From Phanerochaete sordida (taxonomy: Eukaryota; Basidiomycota; Agaricomycetes; Polyporales; Phanerochaetaceae), in NCBI GenBank assembly GCA_019973155.2, contig BPQB01000032.1, positions 248,001 to 312,000 of the forward strand: a stretch of 64,000 nt of DNA. Direction: 5' to 3'. Shown here piece by piece: positions 1-10,306 of this stretch (position 1 is the stretch's first letter; each line of letters starts with the position of its first letter). Both the position numbers and the translations under genes were made by a program. The notes under the pieces are model-generated. The model worked only from the letters and a program-made list of their open reading frames with translations. It was not told the origin of the DNA and did no database searches.

Positions 1-726
1 TGCCGTCGCGTCCTTGGCGAGGAGTTCAGTCAGTCCGACGGTCACTGTATGCGATGTCCAGTCAGTATAATGGTAATGAGAAGTCATATGTACGGTCCAT
101 AACGTACGATAATATATGCCCTTGACGTTCAAACCCAGGACACGGTCCCAGCCCTCCTTCTCGGGAAAGTTGTCGTACGGCGCGCCCCATGTCGCACCGG
201 AGTTGTTGACAAGGATATGGACCTTCGGTTCGCGCTTCTTGATCTCGTCGGCGAGGTGGTCACAGCCGGCTTTCGTCTATGAGGATTCGTCAAGTCGGCG
301 CCGGCGCGCTTTGTAGAAGGAGAGGACGCACACTGAGGTCTGCCACGACGTAATGACAGCTTCCGGGGCCCTTGCGATTCAGAGCCTCCGACACCTGCGC
401 CGCACGTCAGGCCGCATACAGCGCACACCAAGGGCCGCCACGCACCTCCTTGAGCTGCTTCTCCTTGCGCGACGCGATGTACACCTTCGCGCCGTTCTGC
501 ACGTACGCCGCCGCGAACATCGTGCCGATGCCCGAGCCGCCGCCGGTCACGACCGCTGCCAAGCGCAGTGTCACGCCCCCGCGGTGCTATGTCTGAGACA
601 GGGCGCGGCTCACCGACTTTGCCCCTGACGTTGAACAGCGTCGGGATCGAGAAATCTGGGGGAGGCGCTGTCAGCGCGCGCCGCGCCACGCGGCAGCGGG
701 GCCTGCGCACCTTCAGCGTCGGCCAT
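1..726 (-). CDS. Short-chain dehydrogenase/reductase, 3' end off the left edge
   Basis: NAD(P)-dependent oxidoreductase of the classical SDR family; it resembles fungal proteins usually labelled 'rhamnolipids biosynthesis 3-oxoacyl-ACP reductase', but its substrate cannot be told. Spliced by eye, a 16-base first exon (711-726) encodes MADAE and joins an exon reading DFSIPTLFNVRGKV, then AVVTGGGSGIG, the Rossmann dinucleotide-binding motif. Further on come the exon with DLSTKAGCDHLADE, the structural NNSGA motif (variant of NNAG) and NVKGIYYLTVGLTELLAK. About five short introns are needed. The catalytic Ser-Tyr-Lys residues lie beyond base 1, so activity cannot be judged. The start is the only ATG that keeps the frame through the first GT-AG intron. 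Family certain; precise function open. Confidence 0.8.
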
Positions 727-1012
727 AGCTGGGTTCGGGGCAGGCTGGGGTGGTGGGGTGTGCAGGGCAGAGGCGGTTTAAGTAGGCAAGGGTCATGGTG
801 GTAGTCCGGAGCAATACCGAGCGTCGTGTTTCGGTGACCTCGGGGCTAGATTGCTGCCGGCGCACTGCCGGCATGGGCGACTTTCACCTGAACGCATTCC
901 TTGTCCGATTTTGGCATATGTTCAGGTTCGCAATATCATGTGCAACAAGATGAAAATTCAACATAGGAAGCTGCATGCGTCTATGTACTACGTGTCTAAC
1001 AACACTCGCCAA

Positions 1013-2009
1013 CTAGACTTCGACATGAACGTCGGGCGACGTGACATCCTTTCGGCGAATCAAGCTAATGCCATCCTCGACCGGCAGCATGACCACCTCA
1101 ACTCCTCGGTGATTACTACAGGAACTGATCAGCGATGTCCTACGAGAGCAAGTGACTACATACCGAACAGCGTGGTTGAATGCATCTAGAGTAGGACCAC
1201 TGCTGTAGCAATCGTCTGGTGCCCACGGCGACGCTTTGAACGCAACGTTGTCTACGACGATGAACCCGTCCTTGCCGAGTAGCCCGCTGTCTACCAGTTT
1301 GTGGAAGTAATTGATGTAGTTGGCCTTGTCAGCGTCGATGAAGACCTGTCTCCTATCAGCCTTTCCTGCAGAGATGACCTCACAAGATACGGACCATATC
1401 AAACGAGGCACCCTCCGCGGAGAGCTCTTCCAGAGAAGCAAGCGCCTCGCCTATCCGGATGTCGATCTTCTCAGAGACCCCAGCCTGCGCAAAGAACGGC
1501 CGGTTCGTCTGCTCGAGGTACGCCTCAAGCTCGAGCGTGACGACCTTCTCCACCGTCGGCACGAGTGCGAGCGCGACGGTGGTCGTGCCCGTGAACATGC
1601 CGATCTCGAGGACGTTCCTGGCCTGCGCTGTCAGTCAGCACTCCCGCGTTCAGCGCCACGGCAGCCTGCTTGCCTTCGCGATCTTCGCCAGCTGCTGCAG
1701 AACGACTGCCTCGTACCCGCCCGCGGTCATCTCGGGGATGAGCTGGAACCGCGTCTTGCCCTCCGCGTGCACGCGCGCCCAGTCCGTCGCGTTCCCCGCC
1801 GCGACCATCGTGTCGAGCACGGGCGGCGCCGCCGTGGACATGCGCTCGACGTACCGGTCGTAGCCGTCGATGACCGCGCGGGCCTGTTGCGCGAGCGCGA
1901 GCGCGTCGCTCGGGACGTCGCGCCCGTCGAGCTCTGCGCACAGGCGGTTGATCAGGTACGACAGCCGGTCGTGCGGGGTGTGGCCCTGGGTGTATTGGGT
2001 GCAGGACAT
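1013..2009 (-). CDS. Caffeoyl-CoA-type (family 3) O-methyltransferase
   Basis: SAM- and divalent-metal-dependent O-methyltransferase of the caffeoyl-CoA/catechol type, transferring methyl to a catechol-like hydroxyl. Exon 1 starts MSCTQYTQGHTPHDRLSYLI; the SAM-binding motif VLEIGMFTGTTTVALAL follows, then FIDADKANYINYF and VVDNVAF, the metal-binding acidic/Asn positions of the family. The C-terminal exon ends in SPDVHVEV. Four exons; the first intron (1623-1673) opens with GC rather than GT (AAG|GCAAGC). Length of roughly 270 residues is slightly above the plant family norm. A TATA box lies about 45 bases upstream. In fungi these enzymes act on secondary metabolites or lignin-derived phenols; which applies here is not visible. 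The next gene but one is an unrelated O-methyltransferase. Confidence 0.88.
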
Positions 2010-2429
2010 GGTGGGCGGAAGTCGAATAATGCTGGAGCTACCGCTGTGGGGTCCTTATATACGGTTTCCTGTCGCTAAACCTTGGAGAGAGTGTAGGGTT
2101 AGCTGTGCAAAGTGGTAATGGTGCATCCTTCCCAGCCACAGGGGCGCTTTACCAGTCAGTTGACCTCGTGGATAGCGCATACCTATGGAGGTCAGCGTCA
2201 TACGCCAGACGGAGGACGCAAGAGACACACCAGTTCAACCGGTGGACTGCGTGGTATACGTACAAGGAAACGCGCTACTCCCTTCCGCTGGAGAAGGACA
2301 TAGTCGATAAATATACTAGATTGTCTGGCCTGGCTATTCCAACAGGTCCTGTTCATCAACATTACAAGTGTCACGTATAGCCCAAGAAAGACGACGTATG
2401 CTAGTTAGTCAATTGAATGAGTAGGCGAG
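2010..2429. other. Intergenic stretch, promoter of the O-methyltransferase
   Basis: About 420 bases between the O-methyltransferase start and the PBDC1 stop. Apart from the TATA element near 2054 I see no coding pattern or repeat; short open frames on the plus strand resemble no protein. Confidence 0.5.
2054..2062 (-). promoter_or_regulatory. TATA box of the family 3 O-methyltransferase
   Basis: Minus strand reads TATATAAGG, about 45 bases before the ATG at 2009. Fit to consensus and position only. Confidence 0.5.
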
Positions 2430-3357
2430 TTATGGCTTGTCGCCGTTCGCCTTCTTCTTGCCCTTCTCCTTTGCGCGTTCCGCCTTCAGGCGCTCTTCCT
2501 CGGCCTCCGCCTTCGCGAGCTCATGCGCCTTGTCGTTGAGCCCTAACCGGTTGCGAGCGATCTCGTATGCGTAGAACTATTAAGAAGGTCAGTGGACGCT
2601 AGAATTTGACGCGGGAGACGCGGTCTGACCTGTATACGCGTAGCTAGAGAAGGAGTGTCAGCCGCTAGCTCGATGCACCGAGTACAGGCAACTCACTGAA
2701 GATGGTGTTCGTCTCGGAGTACTCTCCATGCGCGTCTGTGCGGATGAGGGAACCGAAATTGTAGTCCTTAATCGTGTCCTTGTACCTGGAGTGCAAGTCG
2801 CTCAACGTCCGACGAATGCGGTCTTGGAGAGTGCAACTCACGACTCGATGAACTTCCGCCACTTCTCCTTGCCGTCTTTGCTCTTCATCATCTCCTCGTC
2901 GAGTTTCCGGATCTTGTCATAGGGCTCCTCGAACAGCTCTGGGAAGTCGCGCTTGAAGTGCTCGAAGATCTCGTCATCCTGCCTGTGGGTTTTGACCGGT
3001 CAGACTCTAGCCTGCGCCTTGACGCTACATCCCCCGTACTTTGTGAGCTTGAGGTCTCGTGGGTTGACCTTCTCAAGGAGGTTCCAGTACGTCTAGCGAG
3101 CGGTCAGCGCCATAGGTCAGCCTCTGAACACTTTGGGCGTACCTGGGCGTGCTCGACGGCTTTGACAGCAAACCTGCGAAGCATCAACGTTGGGAGGCAT
3201 TTACCCACTCGTCTGCAAGTGCCACGTACTGCTTCTCGATCTGTGGGCACGGTCCGAGACACGGTTAGCAGCGCGTTCCCATCCCGTTGCTGACTGACAA
3301 CCGTACCTCTGCCAAGTTCTGGGCCTTGTTCGGGTCGAAGTTCTGGGGAGTGGCCAT
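2430..3357 (-). CDS. PBDC1/Ypl225w family protein, eEF1A folding chaperone homologue
   Basis: Begins MATPQNFDPNKAQNLAEIEK and, after splicing, contains WNLLEKVNPRDLKLTK, DDEIFEHFKRDFPELFEE, KEKWRKFIESYKDTIKDYN and FGSLIRTDAHGEYSETNTIF. This is collinear over its whole length with yeast Ypl225w and human PBDC1 (old Pfam name 'polysaccharide biosynthesis protein', a misnomer). Ypl225w is reported to assist co-translational folding of the eEF1A GTPase in the cytosol. The protein ends in a Lys/Ala/Glu-rich tail (GKKKANGDKP) longer than that of yeast. Five or more short introns. Single-copy housekeeping gene by its conservation; the neighbouring methyltransferases look functionally unrelated. Confidence 0.85.
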
Positions 3358-4594
3358 TGCGCGTTGCTAAGTGTGTATGGGTGTTGAAAGAGGTGGGTAG
3401 TCAGGTATGTGCTGGCAGGAGCGGAGGGAGGTCGAGGTCTGGATATAAAGTGTGGAAGCTTGCCGACCTTGATCCAAACGCGCGGATCTCGATCTCACAG
3501 CAAGGGGGCACGTGAAGCATGTGAATGGCCGTGTCTGTCCTCATCGCCTCCGCCTCCTCCTCGACGTCGTCCACGACGACACCGCTATTCCTCAGAGACA
3601 CGCATGACCCCTGTATCGATCTGTCTGCACTTTCCCCCGATTTTCCAGGTGAGTATCAAGTCGCCAGAGTCCACGGCAAGCACCTGGGAAAGCCCTCCGG
3701 AAGCAGCAAGCTACCACGTATGTCCTGGGTTTGTCCGTCCATGGCACGGCCGTAGGCAGCGTAGCAGGATCACAAGGTCTATGTCAGGAGGACCGTATGG
3801 TATTGAGTCCGCTGTCCACCACCGCGGGAAGAGATGTTATGGCTAAAGTACCTCGGAAGAGGTCCAGAGCCAGCGGAAACAAGTGAGCGTGCAGGAGCCT
3901 CCGCTGCAGTCACGTCAAGGTGCAGCTCGTCCTCGATATGAAGGTTGAAACGTGGACTGGATGGGCGGTAGAGATGATAGTTGAGGTGCACAATCAGGAC
4001 GCAGGGTCCACAGCGCACGGCCCTGCAAGATATACGTGTCCTTCTTTACCACGACCTCATTCGCACTAGCTGGTCGACATCTGATCTTACGCCGTGTCTA
4101 GCTTCTTGATTGACCGGCCCATAATCCATCTTGCGACCCATCTAGCGGTCGATACAGGTTCTGTCATGGTTGCTTTTGTCTATCTGTCACTTATCCCTGG
4201 GCTGAATTGCTCAAGCTCATCATGAATAGGCGAACCCTCCGCTGCCATCGCGCATAGTACGTGGATTGCGCCTCCAAATCCCCTTGCTCAGTCTGACCTG
4301 CTCCAGAACTTTCGAGCTCTAGCTTTGCTTCAACCGCTCGGATATGGGAGCAACGAAGATCCTACCCTCATGGTATACAACTTTGGACCAGTAAAGCAGG
4401 GATTCCGCCACGGTACACTGACTACGAGGCATCAGTGCATCAAGGTCATCCTGTTCTTCTCATTACGAAGACAGGCCCACTCAATTGACGGAACCGAAGG
4501 TGCTGGTTCGGCAGAGGCTATGTCGCCGCCCGACCGGCCGCTTGCTCACACGAGCCCCGCACGAGCATCAGAGGTTATCGCTCTCTAGGAGCCG
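3358..4594. other. 1.2-kb gap without an assignable gene
   Basis: Open frames occur on both strands (plus 3409-3846; minus 3779-4018) but overlap each other, resemble no family and lack consistent splice partners. The minus-strand frame at 3779-4018 has fairly protein-like composition (HIEDELHLDVTAAEAPARSL), so a small unrecognised gene is possible. The right end presumably contains the promoter of the next gene. Confidence 0.35.
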
Positions 4595-4603
4595 TTTATA
4601 AAG
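4595..4603 (+). promoter_or_regulatory. TATA box of the family 2 O-methyltransferase
   Basis: TTTATAAAG, about 55 bases upstream of the ATG at 4655. Confidence 0.45.
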
Positions 4604-4654
4604 CTCAGCGCGTGGTACGTTCCCGTACGCAGGCCCTTCAGAGTGCTCTCGACG

Positions 4655-6590
4655 ATGTCCGCTAATCCAAGTCCCCAGGCCGCCCAATTGACCGCGCTCG
4701 TTGAGCTCATTAGCTCCTCAGTCAAGGAGGTGATTGCGGCTTACAACGCCGCCGGGCGCGACGTGCCTTCGCTGGAGTCCCTGGACGAAGGCCCTTTGGA
4801 GATTCCCGCGACGACTCCTGCGAGTCTCACGCAGGCACGGCAGATCATAGAGGCTGCCTGTGCCCAGCTGTGTGTCACCGTAGCGCAGCCGGGTGACTGC
4901 ATAGTGAACGTACGTACCCCCCGTTCTCCCTCTGCGTCACGCTCTGAGCGGCAGATGGTTGCAGAAAGCCTTTGCGGTACGCCAGTGCAAGGTTTTGGTG
5001 AAAATAATGGTAGAAGCTTACATTGTGACATAGTGCACTGAGTCTGCTTGCCTCCAAGTCGCCGCAGGCGCAAGGATAGCTGACCTCCTCGAGGGCAAGC
5101 CCGAGGGTCTTTCTGTAGACGAATTGTCCAAACTATCTGGAGTCGATCGCGGAAAACTAGGGCAGGTGCTTCGCTTCCTGGCGACCAAACATGTATACCG
5201 TGAAGGTTCGTCTACATCTCCCTTCGCACAGCTCGCAGAAAGTGACAGTAGAACTAGTGCGACCGAACGTGTACGCCAACAACAGACTCAGTGTCAAGCT
5301 CCTTACCAGCGATCCTGTCTCGTGCAACGTCGGCGTGTGGTGCGTTGCCAAGTCCTCTTGGGAATTCGACTCTTGTTGACGTGCTGCAGCACCGACGAGC
5401 TATTCAAAGCCACGACCTCCACCTGGGAAACGCTATCCGATCCGGAGTACGGTCAGTCTTACGACCCCTCTCGGTCCGCTTTCCGCAAGGTCCATGGCGC
5501 GCCCTTGTTCGAGTTCTATGAGCAATATGTACGTTTCCAGTTTAATATGCGCCGCCGCCTCCGCAAACTTATCACTACTTACGCACTAGGATATGAAGCG
5601 AGAGGTTAGTTCAATCAATAATCAACGCATGAACTGATCTCACAGGGCTGCGACAGCGATTCTCAGGAGCAATGGTCGGGTGGGGCAACATCACCGACCG
5701 AGGTCTCCTGCCACAGAGTATGTGCTGAGCAGTATCATCCTCTAAGAATGCTCACAGGTGTCCCTGACAGTGTACGACTGGCAGGCTCTAGAACAGGATG
5801 CTGTGATCTGTGATGTCGGCGGTAACAATGGGCATGCCACCTTGGACCTGGTCAAGGGATATCCGAAGCTGAAGGTCGTTGTGCAAGACCTCGCCAGTCT
5901 TCGGCCACGCTGGTCAGAGGTATGCCATTCGAATATATGTACAAGACCCTCTGCTGACTTCTTGACGCTATCAGCTGTGGTCGAAGGAACTTCCGAGCGC
6001 GATCCAGGAGGAGCGTACTACTTTTGTGCCCATCGACTTCTTCAAGGGCGCTCCAGTGAAGGACTGTGATGTCTACTATATCCGCCATATCTTGTGCGTC
6101 CTTGCTGCGGCTTCTAGGCCGACTCGCTTCTAACTCCGTGCCTTCGCAGGCACGACTGGCCAGATGCATCCTGCGTACAGATCCTCACAAATGTCAAGGC
6201 AGCTATGAAGCCCACAGCTCGCGTTCTGATTCGTACGTGCCTTAGAAACGAATGAGAACCTGTTGGGTACTCACAAACAGCGCAGAAGAATATGTGTTGC
6301 AGCAAACAACGAGAGAAGACGCCGTCATTGGCAACGACTTGGCCCCCGAACCACTGCTTCCAAACTACGGCAACGGCAGGATACGGCGGTACTACCAAGA
6401 CATCACCATGCTTATCGGCCTGAACAGTAAGGAGCGCACATTACAAGAATTTATTGATATCGGGTGCGTCGATATATCATTGAGTCCGCCTCAGTGCCAC
6501 TCACACCCGATGTGTAGAGCACAGGCTGGCCTGACTTTCGTTAAGCTGTGGGATGGCGGACAGACAGCACTGGTCGAGTTCTCGCTCTGA
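4655..6590 (+). CDS. Family 2 (plant/fungal COMT-like) O-methyltransferase
   Basis: SAM-dependent O-methyltransferase of the type including sterigmatocystin 8-O-methyltransferase; methylates a phenolic hydroxyl of a natural product or aromatic compound, substrate unknown. Order of parts: an N-terminal helical region starting MSANPSPQAAQLTALVELIS; a winged-helix dimerisation segment (ADLLEGKPEGLSVDELSKL, LGQVLRFLATKHVYRE); the SAM motif VICDVGGNNGHATLDLV; the PIDFFKGAPVKDCDVYY segment; HDWPDASCVQIL holding the catalytic His; and an end in TALVEFSL. About eight introns split it, including one inside the codons following GHATLD. The ATG at 4655 follows a TATA box; the upstream in-frame GTG is not a plausible start. 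No signal peptide. Complete gene. Confidence 0.87.
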
Positions 6591-6848
6591 TCGTGCTCGC
6601 GAAGAGTGACTGCAGCTTGGGATAGCATGTACAATAATTCGAGGCCAGAAATTACCCCAGGCGTCAATGGAATCCGTGTGAGCAGGAAGACGAGGGTGGG
6701 AAACCTCAGATCTGCAGCGCTCTGAATCATGATCAAGCCCCATCTTGCTTTGCGTTCACTCTTTCAACTGCGTCAAGACCGCCCATAAGGTACGTGTCGC
6801 GCCAAATACCTCTCAAACCTCGGGCTCACTCGTTGGTAGGAGTAAGAC

Positions 6849-8145
6849 ATGGCGAAGGGCAAGCAGCAACAGAACGCCAAGCAACCGCCGAACCCTAAGC
6901 GGCAACGGTACATGATGAAGCGCTCCAATTTGCCCGGCACACTCTGCGACAATGTATCTAGCATGAACGCAGCCGTTACCGCGCTGCGCTCGTCCAGTTA
7001 CATTGTCTGCGATTGTGAGGGGGTCGATCTTGGATCGCAGGGCGGGGGCCTCTCCATCATCCAGCTCGCGGCGCTTCCTTCGGAGGATAACCCAGACCCA
7101 CCTGTGTTCCTCATCGACGCCATCGCACTCAGCGACGCGAAGCTGCAGCCCGTTTACAAGCTCCTTAGATCGGAGACGCACACGAAGATCATGTACGATG
7201 CGAGGTCGGACTGGAGCGAGTTCTACCACCGCCACGGGGTCGAGCTCACCCATGTGCTTGATCTGCAGCTCGCAGACATCGACTCACGCACTGTAAGAGG
7301 CGAGACGCAGGAGCAACAGCTGGAGAGACTTCCACCCTACTGCAGTGCCGAGGAAATCAAGAACTATCGTGCGTTGTACACCATGGTCCAGCGACTGAAG
7401 GGCCTTGGACCGTGCACGGTCGAGCACGGAGTCGTCGGTCCGGATGAGAAGGGGAAGCCCAGTAAGCCTTCTTGCTGAAGTCCACGGTGTATACGTTGTA
7501 ACGTCCAGTATAGACTATTTCCCCCATAACAAGTGGGGTGAACGCCCGTTGTGGAAGAAACATATACTGTATGCGGTCAAGGACATCCAACTGATCTCCA
7601 AGCTCTTCCTCCTATTCTCGCAGAAGGGCTACATTGACGAGGCGAAGCTACTCGCACAGAGCGAGCGGTACATGTCGCTGCGTCGCGACGCCCTGGTCCC
7701 TGCAAACTTCGGACACCCACTCCTCCCTCTCGAGATCATGGATGCGCCACCCGCGCGGGCGGCACGCCAGGCATGCAAAGCGTGTAACCGCGAGCTTGCG
7801 CTGCCGTGCTTCCCGCGTAAGGCCGGCGAAGAGGGCACAGCGCAGACCTGTCTGGTCTGCTGTGCTGTCTTCGTTCACGAGGCCGAAATCCGTGCGAAGC
7901 AGGAGGCACAGCGCGAGAAGCAGCGCAAGAAGAACGAGGAGAAAATCAAGAGGGATGCGGAACGGTTGAGTGCTCAGATGCTCGAGAGTAGCGCCTCTTC
8001 ATCCAGCCGTGCCCGTCCTGGGATTGGATATAGCCATGGAATATACGCCGAGCGTGATGCGGATGGCAGCTATGGGATTTTTGGATACGACGATGAGGAT
8101 ACTCCGGGTGGCACATATTATCGAGACATGTACGACAGCGACTAA
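6849..8145 (+). CDS. DEDD-family 3'-5' exonuclease domain protein
   Basis: Ribonuclease D-like fold protein. Exo motif I is in YIVCDCEGVDLG (Asp-x-Glu), motif II in MYDARSDWSEFYH (Asp) and motif III in LYAVKDIQL (Tyr-x3-Asp), so all four metal-binding acidic residues and the tyrosine are present and the enzyme should be active. Two coding exons are joined by a 52-base intron ending near 7514, giving KGKPNYFPHNKWGERPLW. After the exonuclease domain come four cysteines in CKACN and CLVCC, a likely zinc-binding pair, then a highly charged coiled coil (EAEIRAKQEAQREKQRKKNE) and a Ser/Gly/Asp-rich tail. Resembles EXD1-like fungal proteins; nucleic acid target not known. Basic N-terminus MAKGKQQQNAKQ. 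Confidence 0.82.
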
Positions 8146-8367
8146 GCATACAATTTGGTAACGTACTGTACAAAATCTTTATGTTCATAGGCATAGTCAT
8201 CACGTTCGTGTTCAGCCTGAGGGTCATTAAATAAAAGTCGCCATCATGTCTAACCATGTCATAGTGTCATATTCCGATGCTGCAGTGATAGGGATCGATC
8301 TGCGAGAACGACTGGGTTAGGACAACACTTGGCGAGGAGGGTGTTGCATTGATGTTACCTCAGATGC

Positions 8368-9608
8368 CTAGATTGCATAGCCGACCATGACCAACGGCTC
8401 TTCGAAGACCGGCTGCCCCGCCGCTAGGTCTCGAGCCACGGAGTCGACGGTGAACTGCTCTCCGAGCGAACAAGCTAGCGCCTTCCTCGCAAGGTTGCTC
8501 GCGATGACCGGCGCAGCCGCCTCGGTCACCGTACTCTGCGACGGAGTCCGCGGCAGCGGACGCGACGAGATGCGGCGCGGGAGCCGAGTGTACGAGGTCG
8601 GCGTGAGCGGCAGCTCGGACTCGAGCGTGGTCCCAGAGTCCGAGTGCGCGTGGCCATGTCTAGCCTCGAGGCTGGTCTGTGCGAACGTGAGTCGACGTTG
8701 TTCAGCGAGAAAAAGACAGACAGACGTACGCCAGGTCTGGAGAACATTGGAGAATCAGGAAGCGCGGGGGGTTCTGACCAGGGGTCTTCGTGCCCGCAGC
8801 ACGCTGAGACGGTCATGGACAGGAAGTCCGTACCGCGATCCGACACATCCGACCCATCGTCGCCCTGCCGGCGACTGCCCTGCCTCGAGTCCTCATTCTC
8901 ACTCGGCGTGTGGACGAGGTACAGCTTGGATTTCCTGGTCACAATCGGCTCTTCGCAAAGTGCAACGGCGGAGGAATTCGCACGCAGCGATTGCGGAGCC
9001 GAGGAGTAGGGCGGCGGGGATGGTAATGGTCGGGGTTTGCGGATATCGGAAGAGGACTCGCTGGTGTTCGGCGACGAGTCGAGCCCGCGCGCGAGCTCTC
9101 GGAGCCGGTTGATGGTGTCCTCGATATCCGCTACGTTGTGCGGGACCGTGAACGTTGAGCTATCTGTGCGGGGGAAGGGGACAGGAATGAGGTCCTGCGC
9201 TCGCATTGTGTGGGCCCGCGGATCTGGTTGAGTTTGGAACGTCACTCGACGGGGCTGCGCGGCGGATCTCACGTCTGGAGCGCTACTTGCGTATGGATGG
9301 GGATAAAGATAAGCATGATGCTCTCTGCGTAGCTTGCGCGGTCGAGAATGAGGTGTGGGGGTGGTCGATGGCTCTCGTAAGATCGGCAGCGACGTTGTCC
9401 TGCGATGTGTCCTGCGAGGTTTCTTCCGCATTTTCGGGAATTCTGCTGGGAGTGATACGACGGACAGAAGCGTTCGCAGGATGTGCATGAACGAATTCTC
9501 CTCTAGTTGCAGGAAGGAGTCGTCCTGACTTGGCACGACCCGCGCAGACTTGCGTAATCTAAGCGAAGCGAAGGAGGCTGAAGGCAGGCAGCCGGTGGAA
9601 GCGTCCAT
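8368..9608 (-). CDS. Hypothetical low-complexity protein
   Basis: Not recognised. Two exons: the first runs from MDASTGCLPSASFASLRL to PDSPMFSRPG; a GT-AG intron near 8695-8740 then joins a second exon in another frame reading TSLEARHGHAHSDSGTTLES and ending FEEPLVMVGYAI. Choosing this splice removes an Arg-rich frame artefact and gives a plausible C-terminus. The protein is rich in Ser, Pro and Arg (RKKPRRTHRRTTSLPI), with one likely helical segment (VADIEDTINRLRELARGL) and no membrane span or signal peptide. It may be a disordered regulatory protein. The stop is only 220 bases from the stop of the convergent exonuclease gene. Confidence 0.6.
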
Positions 9609-10306
9609 TGCGCACGATAGAGGTTGGGTGTGGAGATGGGGAGTGCGCGAGGCTCAGCTTAAGCACTGAGCAATCGTCAATTAAAGTTGGGCAGCAAGGC
9701 AAGGAACGGAGCGTACCTTATATCCACCCCCAATGATTTTCTCGATATGCGTAAAATCGTGGCCGTCGTCGAGGTCTCCAGTGGGGATTGCATCGGTTGG
9801 CCCGAAAGCCTGAAAGCTGCACGTATAGATGATGGCAGACGGAGACAACGTTTCCGCCTGCTGGTCGCCCTCTGTGCGCACCGCAAACGTCGCGAGGCAT
9901 GGATGCGCGATACACGAGGTGAGGAGGGAACTGTATCACAAAGCCAGAAAGACAGCTTATATATTGAATTCTGGCTGGGTTTACTTTCTGAGAGACAGCT
10001 GGAATGGAAGCGCAAGGAATGCTCACCTTGCATGAAACCCTACGCCTGCACGAGGGCGATAAACGAGTAATTATTCCATTGCTGCAACTAAGCATACATC
10101 GCGTCTGGGAAAGGCGGTACATAATAATCCAACTTCCCTCTAAATGTCAACCCAACGAAACCTAGAGTACAAGAGATAGCAATACAAAAGCAGTACACGG
10201 ATGGTCGTACAGTGTGGCGACGGCTGCTGCCGAGATAAATACCCCATAGTTAACCCTGAAGTGTAAGAATACATTTTAGCTTAGGCTGTGGTGAAGTCGA
10301 AGGGCA
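9609..10306. other. 700-bp gap with possible unannotated minus-strand exons
   Basis: No family match. The minus strand holds a protein-like stretch between about 9717 and 9930 (ETLSPSAIIYTCSFQAF, DAIPTGDLDDGHDFTHIEK) with an acceptor before it and a GTACGC donor after it; it could be upstream exons of the hypothetical gene on its left. Equally long frames exist on the plus strand, so this is unresolved. Confidence 0.3.

Noticed and set aside
1..6590. Secondary-metabolite gene cluster
   Set aside because: Two O-methyltransferases and an SDR but no PKS, NRPS, terpene synthase or P450 in view, and a housekeeping gene in between.
8387..9112. 241-codon plus-strand open frame
   Set aside because: Antisense shadow of the hypothetical gene on the minus strand.
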